From Lentinula raphanica (taxonomy: Eukaryota > Basidiomycota > Agaricomycetes > Agaricales > Omphalotaceae), in the NCBI GenBank assembly GCA_027919835.1, contig JANVFP010000019.1:868001-932000 (forward strand): a DNA stretch of 64,000 nucleotides, read 5' to 3'. The notes beneath the pieces are model-generated. The model made no database searches. It was not told the DNA's origin and saw only the letters and a program-made list of their open reading frames with translations. Position numbers and translations under genes: made by a program. Shown here piece after piece: positions 21,965-32,400 of the stretch. Positions within the stretch are counted from its first letter, which is position 1. Each line of letters opens with the position of its first letter.

Positions 21965-23187
21965 AAGTTCGAGACGGACATGTCACACCTAAGATGAAGT
22001 TATATTGAGCTATCTCTCCGTTACGAATCTGCTTGGGTAGTGTGTTATCGCCGTTGTCGACATCCGAGTAAAGCGAGCCCGAGAGAACTCGAACGATCCG
22101 AGACCCCTGCCGCGTACTGTTTCTGGAAGATTTGTCCATTGCAGTGAAGAAAAGAATGTGCCGTGAGAGTACGTAGGGTGCAGCCACAGGAATGACCACG
22201 ACTTGACGACACCAATTACCTTACCATTTGCCAGCGAAATGCTCAGTGAAAATCGCGGTGACACGTTCCAAACTGCCTAAGACTGCCCTAGGTATACATA
22301 AGGTCTTGATGTCGACTTTTCACTCCCAGGATCTTCGGCTGTGCGATACTTCAGGTTGAACCGTTCCGGGAGCTGGAAGTCCACTTGGATGGTAGCACAT
22401 TGGAACGAACGACGGAGGACATCCCGGATGGTGATGTCAATTTTGGGACCGTAGAAAGCGCCATGACCAGGATTGAGCTCCCACTTTCCAGGGTGTTGCT
22501 TATCGAGCCCCTTGGTCAATTGCTGGATACGTGGACCTGGTTGCAATATGCGACAAGTACGGGGTAAGGGTACCGAACAGTGCCTCTTCAGCAAAATTTC
22601 AAGTTTCAATGGAACACAGGGAGTTTTCAGGTCGAGTGGAGAGTGGTGGAATGCAAATCCAAGCACTCGATAGATGTGCTTCATGAAGTCAGACAGCGGA
22701 TTGATTTCTTCCTCGATCTAGTCAAAATTGGAAGAAAGGGTGGGGTTGGCAAAATCGTATCTGCTGACCTGCGACGGCATACAAAATACGTGTGTGTCAC
22801 TTGCATGAATCTCCTTACTCTCGTCAGTCCAGCCAAAGCACCGCTAGCTTCGTTTCGATGAATGATACCAAATTCGGCCATCCTGATAGCCAACTTTTTG
22901 TAACTTCGGTCTTGTGAATCGAAAATAAGACAATGACTAGGGCAATTTATAGGTTCCAACCCCCATCTTTCCTTCTCGACGTCGAGGGTGCATATATCAT
23001 CCTTGTAGTTCTGCCAATGTCCCGAAGTCTCCCAAAGTTTGCTGTGGAACATGGTGAAATGTCTACCAGTCTCAAAAGAGCACATACCCGTAGAAGTTCC
23101 ACCAATGCATATAAGTGCGAGTGCCAGTGGAAGGAAAAAGGCGCTGCCTGGACTCTCGTTGTTGAAGAAGAATAGTTCTTGCTCTCT
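21965..23187 (-). pseudogene. THS1: threonyl-tRNA synthetase fragment, truncated at both ends
   Basis: Minus-strand text matches cytosolic ThrRS. It starts at QELFFFNNESPGSAFFLP (about 23185), then HSKLWETSGHWQNYKDDI, the class II motif region PINCPSHC (normally NCPGHC), RMAEFGIIHRNEASGAL and [27 protein letters not shown] and [17 protein letters not shown] follow. The fragment ends in the anticodon-binding domain with LPKQIRNGEIAQYNFIL near 21990. The N-terminal TGS and editing parts and the last ~40 residues are absent. The frame changes at least three times, and the zinc-binding NCPGHC motif is mutated. A 10-bp gap separates its 5' end from the MITE copy at 23201. Confidence 0.88.
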
Positions 23188-23200
23188 TCTAATCTACCGG

Positions 23201-23280
23201 TAGACTCGAACCAGTCAGTCTGGCAGAGACGTGATGTTTCGCTGACACGTCTGAGCGCTTGATTCAGACTGTCATTTTTA
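23201..23280. mobile_element. MITE-like element, copy 2 (one end degraded)
   Basis: The element begins TAGACTCGAACCAG and follows copy 1 (read in reverse) through GGCAGAGACGTGAT, GCTGACACGTCTGAGCGCT and CAGACTGTC, then ends in CATTTTTA without the second terminal repeat. It is flanked by AATCTACCGG (23191-23200) and AATCTTCCGG (23281-23290), a 10-bp direct duplication with one mismatch. The internal GTCTGA/TCAGAC palindrome is kept. The flanks and shared body identify it as the same family as 5345-5445. Confidence 0.68.
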
Positions 23281-23290
23281 AATCTTCCGG

Positions 23291-23807
23291 TCGATCGATA
23301 GCGGGCTTATGTAAACTCTCTGGGCCAAGTAGTTTAGCGCCCAGCTAGGATCATGTGAGACAAATTGAAAGTAGAACTCACTTTGAGATACACAGAGACG
23401 CGTCTTGCGAAACGCGTCCAGAACATAATGAACGCGCAGAGTTCAATTCTTCGATTTGACACACCAAAGAAGAGTAAAACATAGGAGTTACAAGCATTCA
23501 AGATGAATCCATGAGACACGAGAAGGAATGAGAAAGAAATGAAGGAGAAATAAGGGACTTGTGAATGTGGGCCATTGCCACAAGGCATGGCATAAACGAG
23601 TCCGAAAGACTCTGAATCAAGTGCCTTGGTTGAGAACAAGTAGGACAACTTGGAAATATGAAAAATGTCACTAAGGACCAGTGACCACGATTCCTCTTTG
23701 ATCTCAGTGTAATAGGTGGAAAGGCTACAGTCATTATCAAACGAATGACGTCCTGGCTGAACATGCAAGTAGTCGGAGGTACCAACAGAATGACCTTCGA
23801 ATGATCC
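23291..23807. other. 3' flank, no gene seen
   Basis: Minus-strand frames here are hydrophobic and lack family resemblance. It is probably the 3' UTR of the gene ending at 23808. Confidence 0.4.
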
Positions 23808-26800
23808 TCATTCCGTCTGAGCCCGAAGACGGAGACCAACATCCGGAGGCTCCTGGTTCTCTTTATCACTGTCCAAGTCGTCTTCGTCTAAGATCTTATT
23901 CCCATATACATCGATTTCTGGAACGGTAGGGAAGAAACCAGGATATCGAACCGGCTCCAGATCATCTTCGCCCAAAAGCCAGCCATGATGATGATCCCCT
24001 TGGTTGTCAATGCCATCGAGCGAATTAAGAAGGTGATAGGGGATCCCGAAGCCAGTCTCAGCGCGAGGAAAGAGCTCTGGATCATACACTGGGGACAATA
24101 TGCCAGTCGAATCAGGATTCAAAGCGAAAGGTTGAGGTCCGGGATCCGGATGCGTAACGGGGAGGGAAGGTGATGAGGAAGAACTCGAAGGGATTTCAAC
24201 ATGACGGTCTTCCATCGTAAGATGGCGCGGGTCAACCGTCTTAACCTTTTCCACCGTTTCTAGTTCCGCAAGCCCATCTGCATGGGCAGGTTCAACACCC
24301 GAACGGTCTTGAACTTGGTCATCCAATTCGTTACCCTCTACAACCTGTTCAACTTCCCCAGCTCCACCTCGTCCCTTTACCCTCCTACGTTCTTCTCTCG
24401 ACAATGCAATCTCAAGCTTTCCTTCAGGATAGAACACCATAGTCGACATGACTTCATCTGCACGGCGGGACCATTTCTCGAAGATCTCTTCGATCTGCGA
24501 AGGTCCTGTGTCTGTCACAGGTGCAGAGTCCCCACTCGATTTGTCCGTCCCTCCACCCAGGTCTTCAGCTTCAGCTTTGATCCCCGTAGCTCTTTCGATC
24601 AATCGTCCAACCTTTGCGAGACCTTGGGCTTTTGACATTCCAAGTCTTTCGAACAAATTGAGCACTCCGGTGTTCTGGTCGTCGATGAACTCGTCGAGAG
24701 CGAGGATCTCTGTATGGGTAGGCAGGGCGGTGGTTTGAGTGGAAAACGGGCTAGAGGTTCAATGTTAAGAGTCATTGGTAAGTCTCGGCTGTTTTTGTTT
24801 GGAAGGTAATGGACTGAACTCACACCCAGGATAGCTCTAAGGTCAGCGAGGCAGTACCTTTCGCCTTCTTCAAGAACTGGTGATACGTCTTGTTCTCGTC
24901 TCTATCCTTTCCTCTTGGAATGGCACCAGACGAGGGTACGACAAATCGACGCAGACTAGTCTTTCGTCTATGCACGTCATAGGGACCATTGGGCGAGTGC
25001 TGGTTTGGTGGGGGGAGTGTCGGGACTATGATTCATACAAGAAAGAGAAGAAAAGAATCATGAGCATCGGTTTAAATCGGACAAATGGAGATTGAAGAAA
25101 GTAACAAAGAAGAATCGACACGAAACGTGAATAAAACACTTGAAAAACCTACCTTCCATAAATATCCCCTTCCCATCGCTCCTCAAATCCAATCTCTCTC
25201 TCATAATCACCTCAAGCGGACTCTCAGTGTCCACACTCTGAAAGATCGCTTGTAACTCCGACTCGAACATATCAATATCCGCAAGGTCTTTTCCATTCTT
25301 CGTCCCTCCTTCAGCAGATCCGTTCAGTGCTAGACCGTGAACGACACTAGATCCAACTTGACCGGCTAACGAGCCTTCTTCGTTATTCAGATCAACGTTA
25401 CTGTTTGATTCAGCTTCGACTCGTGGTCGCGGTTGATCTTCTGTACGAGTCATAGTCAAAGCCGGTTCGTCGAAATCCATAATCGGGGAAGAAGGCATCG
25501 CGGCGTCATTGTGAAAAGCAAATGGAGAGACGTTAGCGATGTGTGTTTCTTGTTTCGGGTTCTTCATATGCATTGGTAAAGGCAGCATTATGCGCTGTTT
25601 AGAGTTGTCTTTTGATAGTAGAGGTTCGCCTTTGGTGTCGGTCAAGGTGTCGAGGAGGAAAGCGGAGTAGCTACAGCAGTCGACGTAGTCAGAACGAGAG
25701 TACATGCACGTCCAAAGATGAAACGGACGTACCTCTGTTTCGCGCCAATCCTTTTAGATTTCATCAACATCGAAGTTCTATCTCCGAACACATTCCTCTT
25801 CGAACGAGGCAAGGCTGGGAGCTCTGACAATTGACGTCGACTGATTGAGTACGCGAGAACAACAGAGGTAATTTGAAACCGTACTCACCCATCCGAGATT
25901 CAGCCAACACCTCAATCGGGGAAACCAGCTCAGTATTTGGGAACGATACCGCTATATTTTGACTATCCAACTCATCGATCTCCTGGCTCGAACGAGGGGT
26001 GGTTACTGAAGTGAGAGAAGAAGACCCGGAAGGTTGAGATGCGTGAGGTATAGGTGAAGAAGAGTGATACGTTTCTGTGCCAACGAGAACTGGTCACTGT
26101 GTGCTCAGGAATAAGAGGATGAGGAAGACACGCACGCCAGCCATCGATGATGTTCATGTTCTCTTTCGAAAGGTCCACTCCGTCGTTCTCGTCGACTGGT
26201 GCCAGGGACAACATCGGTCGCCCAATTGAACGCAGTAGAGGCGCGTCCAATGTCAACGAGCCATTGACAGTCCCATTGTCAACTTCGACTACACCCTTTC
26301 CTGGCACAATCGTTCCAAACAGACGCGTCTTGCCAGTCTCTTGACCTTTTCCTAACTCCTCCTCTTTCTTTTTATGCCGCTCGTCACTAGCCTCCACACG
26401 ACCACACCTAGGCCTTTGTTTCCTCGAAAAGATCGGTTCAAAGATGACTGTTTCTTCATCGAAGATCGATGAGCGAGCAAGATCGACCTTTACTGGAGGA
26501 GAATTCGGTCTGGTAGAAGGATCGAGGTATCGGTTTTGGTATGATGAATTGGGGAACGAAAGTGCCGCGGTGGTGTCTTTGAGAAAGTTTCAGACTTGGA
26601 CACTGGTTTCGTGGGGAAGTGACCAGAGGTGACCAGGTGGTGTTTCTGGGAAATACAATTGTCTTCGAGATTGAATAAGTAGATGGAAAGGCCAAGGACT
26701 CACAATACTTTATCGAGGCTGACTGCAGGCTCCTGTAAGATTTCCTGTTCTGCAGGTCTAATCTTGACCTTGGTTGATTGAAGAAAAGAGTTGTACGTCG

Positions 26801-27360
26801 TGTTTAGCAGTGATTGCCGAGAGTCATTGGATCCAGGATGGCAGGACGCGGCGTTTCACGTGTCGCGCGTCGAGAAAGCATTGATTGACATCGTTCTTCT
26901 GCTTCGCATCCATCTACAGAGTATCATCATCGATCTCAATCGCGCATGAAAGGAAGGAAACAACTCACAATCATCAAAGCTTACAGCACGCTCAGACCGC
27001 AACTGATACCCTTCACCTTCACCGTTCCTCAACGTTGTCAAGAATGTCTTCAGATATCTCATCACTTCCAACGCGTTTCTTGATTCTTCATCGTATGGCT
27101 TGAGTTCGTGCAACGCATACAATCGTGATAGAGTAGTGAATGGTTCTTCAGGTAACCGCACACAGGAGTTGGATGTTATCGGAATGATGTGCAATGCTTC
27201 GGAGAGGAGCTGAAAAAGTTGCGTCGTTGTTTGGTTGGAAATGAGTTTCAATGAAGGTGAGCCGAGGTGATACACATACTTCAGCGACCGCTTGCTCAGT
27301 AAACTCTACATAGCTTGTGGTGAGATGCTCTTTGGCATAATCGTAAAGCAGCTGTCGGAT
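23808..27360 (-). CDS. large multi-exon protein, unrecognised, one suspected frameshift
   Basis: At least eight exons on the minus strand read as one disordered, acidic protein. It opens near 27350 (TTSYVEFTEQAVAE), then LYALHELKPYDEESRNALEV and FLTTLRNGEGEGYQLRSERA. Next come FLQSTKVKIRPAEQEILQEP, LFGTIVPGKGVVEVDNGTVN, ELPALPRSKRNVFGDRTSML and FESELQAIFQSVDTESPLEV. The final exon holds NTGVLNLFERLGMSKAQGLA, FEKWSRRADEVMSTM and GIPYHLLNSLDGIDNQGD, ending at 23808. Introns with GTGAGT, GTACGT or GTAGGT donors separate most blocks. Around 26840 the reading changes frame between ETPRPAILDP and DSRQSLLNTTYNSFL without a splice pair, so the gene may be damaged. No domain is recognised; nuclear function is only a guess from composition. 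Confidence 0.5.
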
Positions 27361-27613
27361 ATGAGCTTGTAGAGCTTGTTTAAATTCCTCATGGCTTTCT
27401 TGAAATATGCCCATGAATGTGTAAATTTGAGGAAAGAAGAGATGGAGATGAAGGGAAATGAAAGCGAAGACATCCTCAGAAAGAAGCCTAGGAAATACTG
27501 AATTGATACAATCAATTATACTAAGCGCACGATACTCTCTACCAACCCAACACCAAATGACGCCCATAAAAACAGATAAAAACACCGGGTGCTGTCTGGT
27601 CTTGTCTGGTGCT

Positions 27614-27955
27614 GTCACAATGAAGGACAATGGAAAATATATTTTGTGACAAGTTACCATATCGAGCGAAAAAATCGCCTTTAATGATACACGAATCCCG
27701 GCATAAAGACGGTTCCTCATTTCATTCGGACTCGTAACATTGAGGAAGAAGAGAAGTTCAGAAGCGGATCCAGATGCTGAGAATCTGTGACAAGGTGACA
27801 AGATAGTGCCCAAGAAGCTCAGAAGAAGTGTCACAATGGAGGACAATGAAATCGTTAACTTTGTGACATTTGCCTATATATAGAAGTCAAAATTTCCTTT
27901 TATGATACATAAAGTCATCCATAGAGACGATTCCTCTTTTCATTCGGACTCGTAA
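27614..27955. repeat. diverged direct repeat with internal GTCACAA/TTGTGAC arms
   Basis: Two copies of about 125 bp (27614-27736 and 27830-27955) share GTCACAATGRAGGACAATG, TTTGTGACA, ATGATACA and a common end CATTCGGACTCGTAA. Each begins with GTCACAA and about 30 nt later has the inverse TTGTGAC, so each can form a hairpin. They lie between two divergently transcribed genes and could be small elements or shared regulatory sequence. Confidence 0.65.
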
Positions 27956-28431
27956 TTTACATCAAAATGAAATGGATCAAATCGTTGCCACGTACGGTAC
28001 AAATAAATACAAATTCGGACAACACTCTCCTGCCCTCTCCTGCCTCACATGAACCCAAATTGCTTCGCTTCGCTCGCAACAATGAAAATTCTCGAGAAAT
28101 ATATATTCATATATATATTGAAATTAGATGATTTATAGTATAGCCTGTATAAGCCTGTATAGGATAATATTTTTTCCTTCTATGTACTATGTATACAGGC
28201 CTATCGACATTCAAGCAACTCATCCACATTCACGGTAGAGCTCTTTCCATTTCGACAGAGAATTGTCTGACCTTCATTGTATGCAGTAACATCTTGCTCG
28301 CTTCCCAAAACTTGCTGATGAAATCCGCTCTGAATATGCCCTCAACGTGCGGGAACTTGTGAAAACAACTTTCTTTCGTGAAACATAGTGCAGAATCTTC
28401 ATTCTTATGCAGAGCTGCGCATTTGCTAGGC

Positions 28432-28440
28432 ATATATAAA
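28432..28440 (+). promoter_or_regulatory. TATA box of the HECT-like gene
   Basis: TATATAAAG lies about 120 bp upstream of ATG 28559 and is followed by a pyrimidine-rich stretch (TCTCTTACTTTACATCCCC) suited to transcription starts. The 27960-28430 region around it is very AT-rich (runs of ATATAT near 28100) and holds no gene. Confidence 0.5.
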
Positions 28441-28558
28441 GGCTGGTAGTTCTTTGTACGTCCTTGTCTCTTACTTTACATCCCCCCGCTCTTTGCCTCA
28501 TTCGATTACACGTTCTTTGTTCGCCTCGTCATATAATATGGATTAGTACTCACAGTTA

Positions 28559-31500
28559 ATGCAGCAATCGCTCCAAACAATGCTCGCCCAGAATCCCCAA
28601 CTAATTCTACAGTTCCTTCAACAAAGTCAACAGCCGCTTGCGTCTTCATCTGATTCAGCAACACCCCCTTTACCGCTTCAGCCACCATCTCCAGCTGCAT
28701 CTGTTCAGCATACACCGATGCCAACGACAAACGCTCCGACTCCTCCTCCACTTATGCCAATGGCTTCTGCGTCTGCACCTATGCCGATGGCCTCTGCGTC
28801 TGCACCTATGCCGATGACCTCTTCGTCTGCACCTGTGACAATGACCTCTGCGTCTGTACCTTTGACGATGACCTCTGCGTCTGTGCCTTTCACGGTGGCA
28901 TCTGCATCTGCACCTGCGACGCTGGCTCCTGCATTCCCAGGCCTAGCTCCTAGTAATCTCAGCACTCGGCCTGCTCCACCATCTGGCTCTTCCCATGTAG
29001 CCGAAACAGGTTCCACTGCACCACACTCGCAGGCTATACGGCCCATTTCATCGTATATCTCGCCGCTTTCGATGATTTCGGCAGTCTCGTCCAGAAGTCC
29101 AGGTGGCATGCAACCTGCGCCCTTGTCGACTTCGTCGTCATCATCACCTTTTCAGAGCGTCACCGCGATCGAACGTGCTAATCACACTCGCCTTGAGCAC
29201 GCCGCTCAATCAGTGGGTAGTTCAAGTACTTCTACAACCAGGAAGAGGAAGAGGGGTCCAGGAAGGAAGCCACCACGTTTGTATGGAACAGTCGAGCCTG
29301 CCAAAGTCGAAGACTCAATAGCAGTTGCCGACGATGGGACAGAAGTTATCAGTTTGTTGGTGTTAGTATACCCACCACGTCTGTCGGCTGACGAATGCAA
29401 CGTACGTTTCTACATTCTCATACGCTATTGATTGTTGACTCTCGAAGGAACTATAGACGCATGCTATCCCAATCGAACTTCACCATTACGTTCAAAACGG
29501 TGACGCCTTTGAACATGTTCTTCGATCCCTTAATTTAGCTCACCAGTTCGATAACCTACCTCTCAACACGAAAGTCGTGGATCTGCTTGAAACCTTGCGG
29601 TCCCTCCTCAGTCAGCATGGCTGGATATTCCCAGACGACCAGCCCCAGTCCTTGTTTGGTCGCCATGAGCGCCTCGCCATCCAACTTTTGCGCTTCACCA
29701 GCAAAGGGAACATCAACAATAATGCCAAAACTCCTCGACTGACCTTAGGGAAAGTAGATTCCGAAGACATGACCTTGCGTGAAATCGTAACCAATTCGAA
29801 TGACTATGGCGTCGCTAAATTCGCTATCACTAATTCGAAGAAGTTTGTTCTACACACTAGTGCGTCCTCTTTTCCTTCAATTTCTAGGTTACTCTAAATC
29901 AGATTTCAGTCATACGATCGCCAAACGTCGCTTTGAATATCAATATTTCTGAAAAAGGTCTTGGATCGGATGACACGACTCGCCAACATTTCTGTATCTC
30001 AAAGCGTATCTATGGAATCTTCCGTTCTGATAGCGATGCGTATGTCGATCAAGGTTACCGAGCGCTCGACGAGGACGAGATAGAGCTTGGATGCAGGGAA
30101 GATCAATCTGATAGCTCGGATGCCAGGGTATGTTCACGATGTGCATGAGAAATGATGTATTTAAACTGAACCGGGTCTCTCTGTTGATAGGAAGCCAGGG
30201 TAGTAGCGCAAATGCTTCAACCCCCCAGCACTATACGTGTACCTGGTGCGTTCACAGAAAATTTTACCACCTGACCAGACTTGACTCAGCCATGAATCAA
30301 CAGAAACTCAGGGCTCTAATCGGAACTCATCCAATAGCTCTCGCGTCACAAGTAATCTCCCGGTAGAGACTACACAGAATGTACGCTTTCATTTTCAATC
30401 GACTCTGTCACCAACGCTCACAGAATTTCAGGAGCGTGGTATTCTCTGGGATGATGACTGGGAAGGCTACAACACTGATGATCCCGACACTGTCTTCTAC
30501 GGATGGGAAAGGTCCAAGATTTACAATATCGTCAGTGACCGTCATCGAGAAGTATTTGAGCTAGAACCATCGGGCTTTATGGTCAAAGGAGAGACTCCTG
30601 AGATGATCCTGGTGGAGTACACTGCTCTTGTACAGCGCGCGATTCAAGAAGAGGATTTCTCTTCGCTACTTTCTGACGCCAGGCATTTCCGATTGTAAGT
30701 TCCACGCAACCTGTCTTATGATTTCGTTGTTGCTCATCGTGCATACGTTCTACATCATGAAGGGTCGTTAACGAGAATGGCTTGGAATGCTATGTAACAT
30801 CTGGGCCGGGTCTGGAGACAGAGGTCATGAACCTTTTTTTCAAGGCGAATCTGGACGCTCGCATCAACAATTACCTGGTCGAGCTCATTGACGAATATAC
30901 AACTCTTGCAGCTGTGCCTCTATCTTCTTCTACAGAAGTTTCCCCATCGAAATTACATGATCTCACTTTCTTCGGTTCTGCTGTCGGATTATCGCTCGTA
31001 CATGGACGCTATCCGGGAAATATTAATCCACTCCTTCTCATCTACCTTCTCAATTCCAGCAATCTCAAATCGATCTCGAAGCTTTTGGTGATGGAGACGT
31101 TCCCACCACTATATCATACCCTTACTCGATGGCTTGCTCTCAATCATACTGACAATGATTTGTCCTACTTCCAGCCCCATTTTGCAACTTTTCATAATCT
31201 CCAGGTACGTGATGTGTTTGGTCATCAGACTCGATACTCGAACCGACTTCGATTCATTCAGGTATCGGCTCTACAGGATCGCAGCGAAGACATGCATCGC
31301 TCACTTGCTTGGACGATGTTACACAATGCGGTTATTGGACCTGTCACGACTGATCATCCATATTTTCAAGCATTTTACAAAGGTCTCATCCTTCCTTGCA
31401 AGCCGATCGATCTCAATCTGTCCAATGTATGTTGATCAAGATACGACACCGCTTTTCACATCTAATCAAACGTTTTTCCCCAGATTGCAAGTAATTTCTG

Positions 31501-32174
31501 TGGAGGGATCAGTGAATTTGTTCTCTCCCTTCAGGAAACCCGCATTACTGGTGACTACGATGCTCTTCGGCTGGGGCATACAGATAAAACTTCCGTGAGC
31601 ACCAGGACCGCCCTTCAAGATGCCTTCGAAGATGCAGTACCCGCTTGGGCTGGAATGACATTTCCTGAAATTTTCCAAGAGTTCCTCGAAGGTAGAGGGT
31701 TGCCCTGCCCTTCACTTATGGAAGAACTGCGTGGCCGTTTCAATGATTCGGTGCCTCTCGATAAAGCATCCGAGAAAGGCTTTCGTATGAAGATGTTTTG
31801 CTGGGCTACCACAGGCTCTCCTCAAATCATTCTTGACGGTGCACCTATAGAAGTGAGTCAATTAATTATTTGTACAAAGCCGATGTTCTAACTCAATCTG
31901 TCGACAATTATAGGTCTCTTTGGTCGATGACAACGACGCTACTTACTTCAGCCTTCAAGGGTCGAGAGCGGTAGAGAGAGCGCTGCTTTTATCGCATGGA
32001 ACGATTGGTTTCAAGACTTGCACGCGCGACATGTGCGTGCCTGCTTCTCACCTCTTGAGATTGCTACAAGCCTCCTATGATGGTGTTTCGGAACCTCGCA
32101 ATGCTAAGGATAGTGTTTTTCACTGGTTGCTGTTGGAGATTCTGAATGCTATAGGGAACTATAATGTCTTGTAG
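28559..32174 (+). CDS. HECT-like C-terminal domain protein with AT-hook-like motif
   Basis: Nine exons join in perfect phase: 28559-29401, 29457-29859, 29910-30127, 30191-30245, 30304-30694, 30763-31204, 31262-31426, 31484-31852 and 31914-32174, giving 1048 residues. The N-terminus is Gln-rich (QQSLQTMLAQNPQLILQFLQ), followed by six imperfect nine-residue repeats of the MPMASASAP type. A basic RKRKRGPGRKPPR stretch (about residue 228) resembles an AT-hook. The C-terminal third (FFGSAVGLSLVHGRYPGNIN, FCWATTGSPQIILDGAPIE, TCTRDMCVPASHLLRLLQ) has the layout of a HECT lobe and resembles proteins expanded in Agaricomycetes, but a catalytic Cys context is not clear. If HECT-like, it would be a ubiquitin ligase or a derivative lacking activity. 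The frame is intact. Confidence 0.8.
28754..28915 (+). repeat. 27-bp coding minisatellite, six units
   Basis: Within the first exon of the HECT-like gene, a 27-bp unit (ATGCCGATGGCCTCTGCGTC plus TGCACCT) is repeated six times with drift, and a degenerate seventh follows. It encodes MPMASASAP-type nonapeptides that change gradually to VTMTSASVP and FTVASASAP. Confidence 0.85.
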
Positions 32175-32400
32175 AAAGCAGTGCTCACTCTCGATGGACT
32201 TCATTCTTTTGATTATCAGCGTTTACTATAGATTCACTTAATCATTTCGAGTACAAGTTTTCATTTAGTTCCAAGCTGCAATAATGACATTGTCGCAATG
32301 GTTCAAACTACATAGTGTGCTAAGTACATTCAATTCGCCTACCAAATCCTGGCAACGCAACTCGCATGTCAAGGTCAAGCAGAACCAGATGTAATATAAT

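Noticed and set aside
23334..23768. 144-codon minus-strand frame below the unknown large gene
   Set aside because: Hydrophobic and Ser/Phe-rich without family resemblance; more likely 3' UTR.
27148..27846. 232-codon minus-strand frame as the 5' exon of the large gene
   Set aside because: Its upstream two thirds overlap the direct repeat and do not read as conserved protein; only the part from about 27350 has coding character.
30304..30366. Alternative acceptor at 30290 giving the frame AMNQQKLRALIG in the HECT-like gene
   Set aside because: It leads to an early stop; the AG at 30303 keeps a long open frame through the rest of the gene.
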